Shown piece by piece: positions 6,424 to 14,466 of a stretch of 18,580 bases of DNA (within the stretch, counting starts at the first letter, position 1; the number at the start of each line of letters is the position of its first letter). The position numbers and the translations under genes are program-made. The stretch lies in NCBI GenBank assembly GCA_964487255.1, contig CAZAQV010000048.1, forward strand, positions 1-18,580, read 5' to 3'. This stretch comes from CAZAQV01 sp964487255. GTDB taxonomy: Bacteria; Myxococcota_A; Polyangia; Polyangiales; CAZAQV01. The notes under the pieces were generated by a model. That model worked only from the letters and a program-made list of their open reading frames with translations. It was not told the origin of the DNA and made no database searches.

Positions 6424-8244
6424 TCAAACGTGAGGACTGGATCGACGGCGAAGCAGGACGAAGCCCAGTGCACTGAGGATGCTCAGTAAGATCTGCATGC
6501 GCGTGCCACGCGTTTGGCGCACTTCGCATCCAGTATCCGATGACGCGATGTACTCGCTTGCTGCTGCCTCCGACTCTTCGGGGAGCTCGATGCCCTCCGG
6601 TGTGTCCGCCGGCATCACGATTTTGCTGCGGCCGGCGATAAGTTCGGGGTCGAGCTCGCTGAGCGGCTGGGTGTAAAACTCGTCGGGAACACGAAGATCT
6701 GGGACGACACAGCTCACGGCGCGACCTTCGCCTGAAGGAATCGCCACCATGCCCTTGGCGCATACGCAGGTGGGCGTCATGTTTACCGAAACGCACGTGG
6801 CGCCTTCACCACACGCGAATGATTCACACGGGTCGTTCATCACGACACTTTGCCCATCGAGCATGGTGACAATGCCGGGGTTGACGAACGACAGTCGCTG
6901 GTCCTGGCAAATGACGGTTTGTGAACCGTCTGGGGCTGCGGTCGCTCGCGCGCTTGTGCCCGCTGCACATGCGCACCCTGCCTGTCGTTGCGTGCCAACG
7001 GTCACCGGTCGGCAAAGTGCCCCCGCACCACAGGTTGTGAACTCGCAGGGGCTGACGTCTTCGCGGTTCTCGCCGGGCGTCGGGCACATGTCTTTGCCCT
7101 GTACCATCCGCTCAAGTTGCTTGAACTGAAAGGAGCCATCGCCATTTTCGACGCGCTTGAAGATGGGATCGGAGCTCATCTCTTCGGCAGACATGCGCGC
7201 GTGAAGACGCGTCATGTAGCTCGTGCCCTGACCGAGCTCGATGAGCGCAGTTTGCGCGAGTTCTTGTTGCTCAGGACTTAGTGGATTACCTTCGGCGTCG
7301 CTCGTGGGGAAGCCGTTGACCTGAGTCGACAGGTCGATGCTCTGCGCATACTCGGTCACCCAGCCTTGCCCGCCGGCTGTGTCGATCTCTTCGGCGATGC
7401 GCCTCATCCAGCCGTGTTGGAACTGACCGCCCAGCGTGCCCCAGGGGACCGTGTCCAGTGGAATGTCGAGGTTGGGCCAGTTCGCTCCACCGTAGCGCTG
7501 GTCGGATAGAACGATTGCGATGATGCTCATTTCGGGCTCGGCGGCGAGCGCGGTCATGCGAAGTGGGATGCTCGGAGATTGGCCGGGAAGGGTGAGGTCG
7601 ATCGGCGCGATGTCACTGACCTCGGCACCGTCGACCATGCGAAGCGCGAGAAAGTTCATGCCTTGCTGCGCGTAGCGCTCGATGTACGGAACCATCGGCG
7701 CTGTGACGTTGTAGTTGTTCTTCATCAGCCATTCGATGAGCCGCGCTGGGTCTTCGGCGCTTACGACCGCTGCTTCGTAGTCGTCGATTTGCTTTCGAAT
7801 GTGCACTTGAACGCCGTTGTCGACGCCGGCGTCTGCGTTGTCCGCTGCGTAGTAGGTGGCTTCGTCATCGCCGCATCCGAGACTGTGGCCATGATCATAT
7901 TCAGGGTGGTTGAAGCATTCGTAGGGCTGCGAAAAGGTGGGGCTCGTCGCCGAGTCGAGTGCGGTGAGGGCGGCGCTCGGAAACGTCGCCAGCGAATCCG
8001 CGTCGGGGACGTCCGCCAACGGCAGAATCCAGGCGAAGTCTTCGGCGCTGCCGGCGTAGCTGACCTGCACGATCATGCGAGTTGTGTCGTTTTGAGGGTC
8101 GACCTTAAAAATGACGCGCTCGGCGCTCTGGTCCGCGGGCGCAAAGCTCCGGTTGCAAAAGAGGCCACCACACGCGCGCGAGGTGGACGCGCTCGCGGAC
8201 AACACAGCACAAGCAAAGAGGGAAGAAACCAAGATTCGAGTCAT
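6424..8244 (-). CDS. Secreted DUF2330 protein with two EGF-like modules and a MYXO-CTERM-like tail
   Basis: The predicted 606-residue protein starts at ATG 8244 (MTRILVSSLFACAVLSASAS), a clear signal peptide cleaved near residue 22-25. DUF2330 follows at about 25-385, opening with the family hallmark ACGGLFCNRSFAPADQSAER and continuing with VSYAGSAEDFAWILPLADVP. Two Cys-rich EGF-like modules lie at about 399-446 and 471-512 (CGAGALCRP... CACAAG; CGEGATCVS... CVCAKG). The C-terminus has an isolated Cys (SDTGCEVRQ, near 572), a membrane segment ILLSILSALGFVLL and an RRR cluster, the architecture of MYXO-CTERM surface-sorting signals. The function of DUF2330 is unknown; an envelope or outer-surface location is inferred. 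The 48 residues encoded upstream of this Met look non-coding. It is first in a probable operon with the DNRLRE-like lipoprotein. Confidence 0.85.
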   Translation of the reverse strand: MTRILVSSLFACAVLSASASTSRACGGLFCNRSFAPADQSAERVIFKVDPQNDTTRMIVQVSYAGSAEDFAWILPLADVPDADSLATFPSAALTALDSATSPTFSQPYECFNHPEYDHGHSLGCGDDEATYYAADNADAGVDNGVQVHIRKQIDDYEAAVVSAEDPARLIEWLMKNNYNVTAPMVPYIERYAQQGMNFLALRMVDGAEVSDIAPIDLTLPGQSPSIPLRMTALAAEPEMSIIAIVLSDQRYGGANWPNLDIPLDTVPWGTLGGQFQHGWMRRIAEEIDTAGGQGWVTEYAQSIDLSTQVNGFPTSDAEGNPLSPEQQELAQTALIELGQGTSYMTRLHARMSAEEMSSDPIFKRVENGDGSFQFKQLERMVQGKDMCPTPGENREDVSPCEFTTCGAGALCRPVTVGTQRQAGCACAAGTSARATAAPDGSQTVICQDQRLSFVNPGIVTMLDGQSVVMNDPCESFACGEGATCVSVNMTPTCVCAKGMVAIPSGEGRAVSCVVPDLRVPDEFYTQPLSELDPELIAGRSKIVMPADTPEGIELPEESEAAASEYIASSDTGCEVRQTRGTRMQILLSILSALGFVLLRRRSSPHV

Positions 8245-8575
8245 GCCCACGGTAAAAGCAACTCGCGTGCCATTCTGAGATGATTCGGCTTTTCTCCGGA
8301 TAGGGTTGAACCGCCCGCAGCGACTGGCACACCCCGGCACAATCCAAGGGATGGCGATGTCAGATGAGCTGCCGCTCTTAGCCCTCAAAAGTTACGTACA
8401 CCACTGAGCCGTTACAGTCCGAGGGCCTCGGTGTTTTCTCCGGCAGTCGAGCAAGAAGTGCAGATTCGCTGAGGTTGCGCGCGCATGCTAACCCTGCTTG
8501 AGAACTCGAAGTGATTGCGCCCCCAACTTAGCATTGGGGCGGTTTTACTTCTGGCAGGCTGAGGTAGAGTGGGGC
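8245..8575. promoter_or_regulatory. Divergent intergenic region between DUF2330 and DsbA-like genes
   Basis: This 331-bp gap separates two divergently transcribed genes and must hold both promoters. I see no clean sigma-70 hexamer pair. The plus side has the stem-loop at 8521-8539, listed separately, and a purine-rich GAGGTAGAG just before the DsbA-like start. No gene is supported inside; small open frames here lack motifs. Confidence 0.45.
8521..8544 (+). terminator. Stem-loop followed by a short T run
   Basis: CCCCAA (8521-8526) pairs with TTGGGG (8534-8539) across a 7-base loop, and CGGTTTT follows. It has the shape of a weak rho-independent terminator on the plus strand, but no plus-strand gene ends just before it, and it lies 31 bp upstream of the next start. 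It could instead be a leader hairpin or an operator of the DsbA-like gene. Confidence 0.35.
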
Positions 8576-9247
8576 ATGGTGGCAATACGCGTCGAGTTCT
8601 ATTCTGACATTTGCTGCGTGTGGGCGTACATCGGGCAGACGCGCCTGGACAAGCTGCTCGATACCTTCGGCGAGCAAATCGACCTCAGGGTGCACTTCAT
8701 GTCCGTGTTCGGAGATGTGCACGGCAAGATGGAGCGCTCTTGGAAGGACAACGGCGGCATTGAGGGATACAACGAACACGTTCAGCAGGCGTGTGCCGAC
8801 TTTCCTGATATCGAGATTCATCCCCTGTGCTGGACGAAAAACACGCCGCGTTCGAGTATGCCGGCGCAGCTTTGCTTGAGCGCGCTACGCAGGCTCGCAG
8901 AAAAGGAAGAGTGCGAGCCAGAGCTCGTAAAGAGCGCGATACGGCGCGTCCGTAACGCATTTTTTGTGGAAGCCATGGATATCGCGTCAGCTTCTGTGTT
9001 GCGTGACTTGATGAGTGAGTGCGGCGCTTCGGTGGATGATGTGGAAGCGTTAATCTCCAGTGGGGAAGCGCATGCGGTCTTGGCCAGAGACCTTGAACTC
9101 ACGCAAAAGCACGACGTTCGCACGAGTCCGACTTTCTCGTTCAACGACTGGCGTCAACGCCTCGAGGGCAACGTCGGTTACAGGCTGATCGAAGCGAACG
9201 TTAGAGAGCTTATCGAGCGTCCAGTCGGGCACGCCTCCTGGTGCTAG
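8576..9247 (+). CDS. DsbA/FrnE-type thioredoxin-fold protein with a single active-site Cys
   Basis: The 223-residue protein (start ATG 8576, about 6 nt after GAGGTAGAG) matches the FrnE/2-hydroxychromene-2-carboxylate isomerase branch of the DsbA superfamily in fold and length. The first strand and active-site helix read VEFYSDICCVWAYIGQTRLD. The family CPWC position here is CVWA: the first Cys is kept (preceded by another Cys) and the second is Ala. The cis-Pro loop is present as RTSPTFSFNDWRQRLEGNVG, and the C-terminal helix (YRLIEANVRELIE) is typical. No signal peptide is seen, so it is probably cytoplasmic. Lacking a dithiol pair, it is unlikely to be a simple oxidase; a GST-kappa/isomerase-like, glutathione-dependent or monothiol function is possible. 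It converges on the kinase gene with a 35-bp gap. The family call is good; the reaction is unknown. Confidence 0.8.
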   Translation: MVAIRVEFYSDICCVWAYIGQTRLDKLLDTFGEQIDLRVHFMSVFGDVHGKMERSWKDNGGIEGYNEHVQQACADFPDIEIHPLCWTKNTPRSSMPAQLCLSALRRLAEKEECEPELVKSAIRRVRNAFFVEAMDIASASVLRDLMSECGASVDDVEALISSGEAHAVLARDLELTQKHDVRTSPTFSFNDWRQRLEGNVGYRLIEANVRELIERPVGHASWC

Positions 9248-9282
9248 CGGCCAAGCGCTGAGTTTCCGGTTTACGCGCGGCG

Positions 9283-10698
9283 TTATTCGTCTGCGTTGGG
9301 GTCGACGAACAAGATGAGGCGGCCCTCTTCGTCTCTTTGGAGCACTTGCACGGGCGGAGGGCGGTCTTGATGGGCGCGCGTTTCCTCGGCGATGTCGCGG
9401 AGAAACGAAGCCGAACTCGGATCGATTTTGATGGTGGCTTCGTCGCCCATGCGACCCAATACGAGACCTAGAAGTAAGCCCAAGATGAGCGCGCCGACGA
9501 CCTGTGCGGTGCGATTGCGCGAAAGGATCTGCGTACGAATCTTGATCTCTTCAAGGTCGAGTAGAGCGCGCCACGAGACGGCGTCCGTGCCAAGCTTTGT
9601 CTTGGCGACGACGTCGACGTCTTCGATTTCGGAAAGCGTCAGCGCGGCCGTATCGTCGCGACCGCGGTCGGCGGAAATCGTTCGCCTCGCGGAGCGGCCC
9701 CCTGTAAACAGCTCGTCCATGAGCGCAGCCAGGTCGGCAGGGGTCACGACCTCAAACCCTGTCGCCGCAAAGCGCGTCAGTTCGCGAGCCAGTTCAAGCG
9801 CGGTGTCGTAGCGGTCGTCCCGATTGCGCTGAAGTGCGCGCATCACGATGCGGTCGAGCTTCTTGGGAAGTCCGGCGCGGACCTGCGACGGCGGGACGAT
9901 TTCAGAGTCAGCGACCGCCATTAGAGTTGAGTTTGGGTCGTCGCGTCGGAACAAACGCTTTCCAGTGAGTAGCTCCCAGGCGATGACGCCGACGCCCCAG
10001 ATATCTGCCCGCCGGTCGAGCTCGCAGTCGATGGTCAAGCTCTCGGGCGCCACGTAGGCAAGCTTTCCTTTGATGATACCCGTTTCGGTTTTGCTGCGAC
10101 GGCGAGCGGCAGCGAGCACCCCAAAGTCCATCACCTTCGTGACACCGTCGTAGGTCAGCATCAAGTTCGCGGGCGTGATGTCGCGATGCACGACGTTCAG
10201 GGGCTTGCCGTGATCGTCTTTGAGTTCGTGCGCGGCGTGTAGACCGAGGCACGCGTCCGCCAGAATACGCGCCACCCGAAACGCAAGTCGCTTCGGGCTG
10301 AGCTTGCTGGACTTGATGCGTTCGGCGACCTCTTCGAGGGACTCTCCGATGAGGTATTCCATCGCTAGGTAGTGGCGCCCGTGCCACTCGCCGAAGCCGA
10401 AGACATCGCATACGTTCGGGTGTTCGATGCGCGATGCGATTTCGGCTTCGTCTTGGAACATGGAAACGAACTGCGGGTCGGCAGCCAAACCGCTATGTAG
10501 GAGTTTGATTGCGAGCAGATGGTCGGGACGGGGGTCGTTGGTGAGGCGTGCGGTGTAGACCGCCCCCATGCCGCCCTTGGCGATTTCGTCACATAAGGTG
10601 TACGGACCCACGCGGTAGCCCGCGACGGGTGGATCGGGATACGCTGACATGCCTCCCGGGGGCGGGATGGAATCGAGCTTCTTCGGGAGTTGGGTCAT
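9283..10698 (-). CDS. Membrane-anchored Hanks-type Ser/Thr protein kinase
   Basis: From ATG 10698 the protein has 471 residues. The kinase domain spans about 31-300: Gly loop IAKGGMGAVYTA, ATP lysine in LLAIKLL (K65), catalytic loop HRDITPANLM (D173), metal-binding DFG (191-193), APE element GKLAYVAPE, and ADIWGVGVIAWELLTGKRLF. The usual catalytic-loop Lys (HRDLKPxN) is Thr, as is common in myxobacterial members. A linker follows, then one membrane helix, AQVVGALILGLLLGLVLG (398-415), and a 55-residue charged tail, probably outside the cytoplasm. It presumably phosphorylates Ser/Thr on partner proteins; no cognate phosphatase or FHA gene is nearby. The open frame extends to a TTG at 10746; ATG 10698 and ATG 10650 (the latter with GGGAGG very close) are alternatives. 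It is transcribed divergently from the hydrolase. Confidence 0.9.
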   Translation of the reverse strand: MTQLPKKLDSIPPPGGMSAYPDPPVAGYRVGPYTLCDEIAKGGMGAVYTARLTNDPRPDHLLAIKLLHSGLAADPQFVSMFQDEAEIASRIEHPNVCDVFGFGEWHGRHYLAMEYLIGESLEEVAERIKSSKLSPKRLAFRVARILADACLGLHAAHELKDDHGKPLNVVHRDITPANLMLTYDGVTKVMDFGVLAAARRRSKTETGIIKGKLAYVAPESLTIDCELDRRADIWGVGVIAWELLTGKRLFRRDDPNSTLMAVADSEIVPPSQVRAGLPKKLDRIVMRALQRNRDDRYDTALELARELTRFAATGFEVVTPADLAALMDELFTGGRSARRTISADRGRDDTAALTLSEIEDVDVVAKTKLGTDAVSWRALLDLEEIKIRTQILSRNRTAQVVGALILGLLLGLVLGRMGDEATIKIDPSSASFLRDIAEETRAHQDRPPPVQVLQRDEEGRLILFVDPNADE

Positions 10699-10980
10699 GG
10701 CGCGAGTCGCGGTGGAAGCGGCAGCCGGCAGCGCCGGGTCAGCCAATTAGTAATACCTATCTTAGACGGCTTCGCAATACACCAGGCGCGTGTGGGCCTA
10801 CCCGAGCTGGAGCATCGAGCGCATCGCGATCGTCGATGTCGCGATTTGCCCCTGGGGGCTTGAGTCTGCGGATCCATGGCTTTCCGTCGACTCCTGTCGC
10901 CATCACAGCACGTCATGGCAACAAAAAACATAAGAAAAACAGAGGGCCGATTTGGCCTGAGCCTTGCTTAGTCCTCAGAC

Positions 10981-11970
10981 GTGTTCGCTCGGGTCTGCCA
11001 GGCAATGATCGCCGTCTGCGCCCTCGGTGCTTTTGCATCGTTGGGGGGCTCCGCACGCCTTGCGGTGGTCGGCCCGGTCAACAGCCAACGTCCCGACGAT
11101 GGTACAACGACAGCCAGTGCGCCCGCGCTTGGCTCACGCTGGTCTGCGGCCGGTCTCGCTGGACTTGTGCGCCGCGTGATGGGCGCCGCAGATGATGCCG
11201 TGGACTTTCTCGAACGAGGCGGCGTCACCGTTCGGCTGCAGCTGCCGAACATCGAAGCTCCCGCGGGTGGGCATAAGACGATCGTCTTCTTTCCTGGTTG
11301 GCTGGCAGGCGACGAGAACTATGTCTCGCTGCCGCGCATGTTTCGCGAGCAAGGGTTTGCCACTGCGGTGGTCGATATGCCGGCGCGAACGGAAACGACG
11401 ATCATTCAGCGAACCCGAGATGCCGAGGTGGCAATGAACCTCGTGCGCAAACATGGCGCACAGCTCGACACCGAAAACTTCGTGCTGATGGGCCACTCGA
11501 TGGGTGGAGCGACCTCGATCGGTCTAAGCCCCACGCGAACCGACGTCGCGGCTACGGTCGCCCTGGCGCCGGGGTGGATGCTCGGTAGCCAAGGATTCAT
11601 GAATGCCGCTGCTGCACGGCCTAAGAGTCCGCTTCTGGTTATCGGCGCCGAGCACGATCGCGTCGTACCCATGAAGGGCTTTGCCAAGCCCATCGCCGAT
11701 GCTTGCAGCAGTGCTGGCAGCTGTACGTTCGTGATCGGTCGGCACATGAGCCACAACAACTTCGCCGACGCGCCCAGGGTGTTGATGTGGGCTCCCAAAC
11801 CCACCAACCCTGCGCGCCTCGCACTCTCAACACTTTCCTCAGCTTCACCGCGCGTGATGAGCCCGTTCAGACAGCAGCGAGCGACGGTGCGCATTGTGTT
11901 GCCGTGGCTTCGTAAACGCTTCGCCGAGCTTGGCATCGAGATGCCCTACGTGGCTGAACTCGAACTGTAG
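10981..11970 (+). CDS. Secreted alpha/beta hydrolase (dienelactone hydrolase/lipase-like)
   Basis: The 329-residue protein begins with a probable signal peptide (MFARVCQAMIAVCALGAFAS) read from GTG 10981; an ATG at 11005 would drop its only positive charges. The hydrolase fold follows: strand plus oxyanion region TIVFFPGWLAGDENY, nucleophile elbow GHSMGG (Ser173), acid in LLVIGAEHDRVVP (D226), and catalytic His in IGRHMSHNNFAD (H258 most likely). The triad is therefore complete. Carboxylic-ester hydrolysis in the envelope or outside the cell is the expected activity; no substrate is implied by the neighbours. There is no convincing Shine-Dalgarno at either start. It lies divergent to the kinase across a 280-bp gap and ends 8 bp before the convergent coding remnant. 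Confidence 0.8.
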   Translation: MFARVCQAMIAVCALGAFASLGGSARLAVVGPVNSQRPDDGTTTASAPALGSRWSAAGLAGLVRRVMGAADDAVDFLERGGVTVRLQLPNIEAPAGGHKTIVFFPGWLAGDENYVSLPRMFREQGFATAVVDMPARTETTIIQRTRDAEVAMNLVRKHGAQLDTENFVLMGHSMGGATSIGLSPTRTDVAATVALAPGWMLGSQGFMNAAAARPKSPLLVIGAEHDRVVPMKGFAKPIADACSSAGSCTFVIGRHMSHNNFADAPRVLMWAPKPTNPARLALSTLSSASPRVMSPFRQQRATVRIVLPWLRKRFAELGIEMPYVAELEL

Positions 11971-11978
11971 CGTGCGCG

Positions 11979-12167
11979 CTAGTAACGATGCGCGAACGAA
12001 ACGTTGGAGCCGCGCGTGCTGAGCGGAAACTCCATCTGTTCGACGAGATCGTGGATACATGGGCGATAGGCCGCTTCGCCGCGTACAACCATCAGGGGCC
12101 GGTAGAGGTTGATGACGTGCTCGATGGTGTAGGGCGCCAGACTTGGATCTGAGGAGATGGCCGCGGT
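11979..12167 (-). pseudogene. Unrecognised C-terminal coding remnant without a start codon
   Basis: Between in-frame TAA (12168-12170) and TAG (11979-11981) there are 62 sense codons that read like conserved protein: SSDPSLAPYTIEHVINLYRP, LMVVRGEAAYRPCIHDLVEQ, MEFPLSTRGSNVSFAHRY. No ATG, GTG or TTG lies in the first 25 codons; the first ATG (12092) would leave only 37 residues. It lies 22 bp downstream of the repeat-protein gene on the same strand. It may be the tail of a gene whose 5' part was deleted, or a second C-terminal block of the upstream protein lost to the stop at 12190. I do not recognise the family. The composition argues that it is coding rather than chance. Confidence 0.4.
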
Positions 12168-12189
12168 TTACGCGTCCGTCTGTGCGGAG

Positions 12190-12699
12190 TCAGGGCTTTC
12201 CCAGGAGCTTTTTCGCCGTTTGACGCACCAAGTTGGGGTAGCGCGTTTGCTTGGGAACCAGCTTGAGTTCGTTTTTGGGCAGACGCCTGAGCACGCGCAT
12301 GATGGCATCGCTGGGAAGTTTCGGGTTGCTCAGCAGCGAGCGGCGCACGAGGGGCGAGCCCAGCCAGGCACCATTGGAAGCGATGCGGTCGAGTAGTGGC
12401 AACGGCAACGTGCCTTTTTTGGCGATGCCGGCCACTTCCGGGGGCGTGATGCGAGGGTTGGACAGCAACGCTTCCCATACGGCCTTGCCAAAGCGTCTTT
12501 CAATGGCCGTTCGCTCGCTCCGGCCCGCGCTACGTGCTCGCTTCAGCGCCTCGTTTTTTGGCATCGCACGAACCCGCTCCTGCACGTTGCGCGCAGGCGG
12601 TCGACGCCCCTCGATCGCGGCGTCATTGGGCGGGGCCTCTTCGGGCGATGTGGCCTTCTCGTCCGTCTCGTCCGAGGCGGAATCCGGATCGTGCTGCAT
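12190..12699 (-). CDS. Conserved hypothetical protein with LRV/HEAT-like helical repeats
   Basis: The 169-residue protein starts at ATG 12699. Its N-terminal 55 residues are acidic, Pro-rich and probably disordered (SDETDEKATSPEEAPPNDAA). The folded part has tandem helical units sharing a LLSNPxL/I pattern: LLSNPRITPPEVAGIAKKG and LLSNPKLPSDAIMRVLRRLP, with an intervening ASNGAWLGSPLVRRS. This spacing resembles leucine-rich-repeat-variant or HEAT-like repeats used for protein binding. No signal peptide or membrane helix is seen. I recall similar short proteins in Myxococcota but no assigned function. It is divergent from the receiver-like gene, with an AT-rich TATTATATT at 12707-12715 between them. 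Confidence 0.65.
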   Translation of the reverse strand: MQHDPDSASDETDEKATSPEEAPPNDAAIEGRRPPARNVQERVRAMPKNEALKRARSAGRSERTAIERRFGKAVWEALLSNPRITPPEVAGIAKKGTLPLPLLDRIASNGAWLGSPLVRRSLLSNPKLPSDAIMRVLRRLPKNELKLVPKQTRYPNLVRQTAKKLLGKP

Positions 12700-12816
12700 C
12701 GGTCGATATTATATTGGAAACGCCCCCAGCCGAAGTCGAGGCACATGTGTGCGAGTGTCTTATGCTTCCTGAAAGGGCGCATTCATGCGCACTTATCTTG
12801 CTCTTCGGTAGGTAAA
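12700..12816. promoter_or_regulatory. Divergent promoter region of repeat-protein and receiver-like genes
   Basis: The 117-bp gap separates two divergent starts. It contains TATTATATT at 12707-12715, the only strongly AT-rich patch locally, a plausible -10 region for one or both directions. No matching -35 can be placed with confidence. Confidence 0.35.
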
Positions 12817-13704
12817 ATGTTGGTAAAGGGTGACATCTTCGCGCATGATCAACTTGTGGGGAGGCACCGCGCAGCAATCGCTACGGTGGAATTTCGTCGG
12901 AGGCGATGGCGAAAGATGATTACCACCGGGCTTGAGGGGGCTTGTGGCGATCGTGCTGCGCGTGTGCTCTCCGCGGCTTTAATCTTCCGAGGTAAGCCCG
13001 ACTTCCCATCTGAACGCGAGGACTTGGAGTCGTTTCTGCGAACCGAGTTGATGGCCGCAGCGGCCGCCGTCATCGGTCACGAACGTGCGACCTACCTGAT
13101 TGCCGAGCTCAGCAGCTCCATCGACAACGCCACGGGCGTTGCGCGCATCTCGCTTACACAAAAGCGCGTGCGCTCATCACAGCCGCCAAGTGACGGGGCC
13201 GCCACAGACGGTGTCCGCGAGATACCTACCGCGGAGCAATATGTTGGCTTCGTCGAAAAGACGGCCTCGCAACCGTCGTCGCGTCCATCGATGGGTTCGC
13301 TGCCGTCGGGTCGCCAGTCGTTACGTCAGGTTCGCGATGCAAGGCGCAACGCGCAGCGTCGACCCGTCCTCATCTTGAGCGCATCGAGTTATGCCGCACG
13401 GGCGGTGACTTTAGAACACGGCAGCAGGGTGGAAGTCATTCACCACGATGACCCCGTCCTTTTCGAGTCGGAGTACCAAGCGTTGCTCCCCCGCAACCCC
13501 GTCGTGCTGCTCGATGGGCGTGGTCGTTTTCGTGAGTTCTGCCACCGTTTCGCCAAACGTTGTGATCCGTTTACACGCTGTGTGCTCTGGGGCTTCGGCT
13601 CTGAAGAAGACGAATTCGGGGAGAACATGATTCCAAGCGTGTCGAGTTTGACGCCCGAAGACCTGTCGATGATCGTCGGGCGCTTTTTGCAAACGCGCGG
13701 CTAG
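12817..13704 (+). CDS. Hypothetical protein with C-terminal receiver-like domain
   Basis: From ATG 12817 (MLVKGDIFAHDQLVGRHRAA) the protein has 295 residues. The N-terminal third is helical and basic (VEFRRRRWRKMITTGLEGAC). A Ser/Pro/Gln-rich linker of about 60 residues follows (SQPPSDGAATDG and QPSSRPSMGSLPSGRQS). The last 115 residues alternate strands and helices like a CheY-type receiver: RRPVLILSASSYAARAVTLE, PRNPVVLLDGRG with an Asp after the third strand (near 233), and TRCVLWGFG. The acid pair and switch Lys expected of an active phospho-receiver are not evident, so this is a degenerate receiver at best. Similar architectures occur in Myxococcota proteins of unknown role. The upstream in-frame extension to 12691 lacks coding character. 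The gene ends 17 bp from the convergent carbonic anhydrase gene. Confidence 0.6.
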   Translation: MLVKGDIFAHDQLVGRHRAAIATVEFRRRRWRKMITTGLEGACGDRAARVLSAALIFRGKPDFPSEREDLESFLRTELMAAAAAVIGHERATYLIAELSSSIDNATGVARISLTQKRVRSSQPPSDGAATDGVREIPTAEQYVGFVEKTASQPSSRPSMGSLPSGRQSLRQVRDARRNAQRRPVLILSASSYAARAVTLEHGSRVEVIHHDDPVLFESEYQALLPRNPVVLLDGRGRFREFCHRFAKRCDPFTRCVLWGFGSEEDEFGENMIPSVSSLTPEDLSMIVGRFLQTRG

Positions 13705-13721
13705 CTCTCTCGGAGGCTCGG

Positions 13722-14351
13722 TTAGCCGAAGCGTAGTCGGTACACGTCGGGAAGTTGCTCGGGTGAGTTGATGCACAAGTCGAGGTCTTTGAGTCGACCG
13801 TCCTTGAGTGAGTAGATCCACCCGTGAACGTCGAGTTCTTGACCACGCTTCCAGGCTTCTTGCACGATGGTGGTGTGGCACACGTTGCGCACTTGCGCTG
13901 CAACGTTGAGTTCGCACATGAGGTTTGCACGCTCTTTGTCGGAGAGGTCACTGGGAACGTCGGCGCGATCGATCACATCTTTAATATGTCGAAGCCAATT
14001 GTCGATGAGCCCAAGCGAGTCGTTGCCCATCGCACCCATCACGCCGCCGCATCCGTAGTGCCCACACACGATAATGTGCCGAACTTTGAGTACCTCGACG
14101 GCATATTGAATGACCGACAGGCAGTTGATGTCTGTGTTGGTCACCACGTTGGCGATGTTGCGGTGAACGAAAACCTCGCCTGGCAAGACATCGATAATCT
14201 GGTTGGCGGGTACCCGGCTATCGGCGCAACCGATCCACAGGTACTCTGGGGTCTGTTGCTGAGAGAGCTTGGTAAAAAAGTCAGGGTTGTCCTTCTGGAT
14301 GCGCTCGGACCACTGCTTGTTGTTCTCAAAGAGCTTCGCCAACGTTTTCAT
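13722..14351 (-). CDS. can: Beta-class carbonic anhydrase
   Basis: This 209-residue protein closely matches bacterial beta-carbonic anhydrases of the E. coli Can type, which reversibly hydrate CO2 to bicarbonate in the cytoplasm, supplying bicarbonate to carboxylases. All zinc and catalytic residues are visible: C42 and D44-x-R46 in WIGCADSRVPANQI, and H98 and C101 in VCGHYGCGGVMGA. EVFVHRNIANVV and the C-terminal DLDLCINSPEQLPDVYRLRF are also typical. The ATG at 14351 follows AAGGGAAGGT, a good ribosome site; the longer frame to 14387 is not needed. The length is close to the family norm. It is a single gene, converging on the receiver-like gene and divergent from tRNA-Lys. Confidence 0.93.
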   Translation of the reverse strand: MKTLAKLFENNKQWSERIQKDNPDFFTKLSQQQTPEYLWIGCADSRVPANQIIDVLPGEVFVHRNIANVVTNTDINCLSVIQYAVEVLKVRHIIVCGHYGCGGVMGAMGNDSLGLIDNWLRHIKDVIDRADVPSDLSDKERANLMCELNVAAQVRNVCHTTIVQEAWKRGQELDVHGWIYSLKDGRLKDLDLCINSPEQLPDVYRLRFG

Positions 14352-14466
14352 ACCTTCCCTTGTAAGGCGGCTCAAGGGCGAGGGCAATTCTAAAAATGCA
14401 CACCAAAGATTCGATATTACCGAAGCATCGTATCAGCGGCAGCCGGTCGCCGAATCGTAGCCTGGG

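Noticed and set aside
6749..8283. Several plus-strand open frames over the DUF2330 gene, including one of 234 codons
   Set aside because: All are antisense shadows of a protein with clear signal peptide, EGF-like modules and C-terminal sorting tail.
12092..12478. Minus-strand open frame of 128 codons ending in a Ser/Thr-rich tail
   Set aside because: It is out of frame with both the repeat protein and the 62-codon remnant and has a His/Arg/Pro-rich chance composition.
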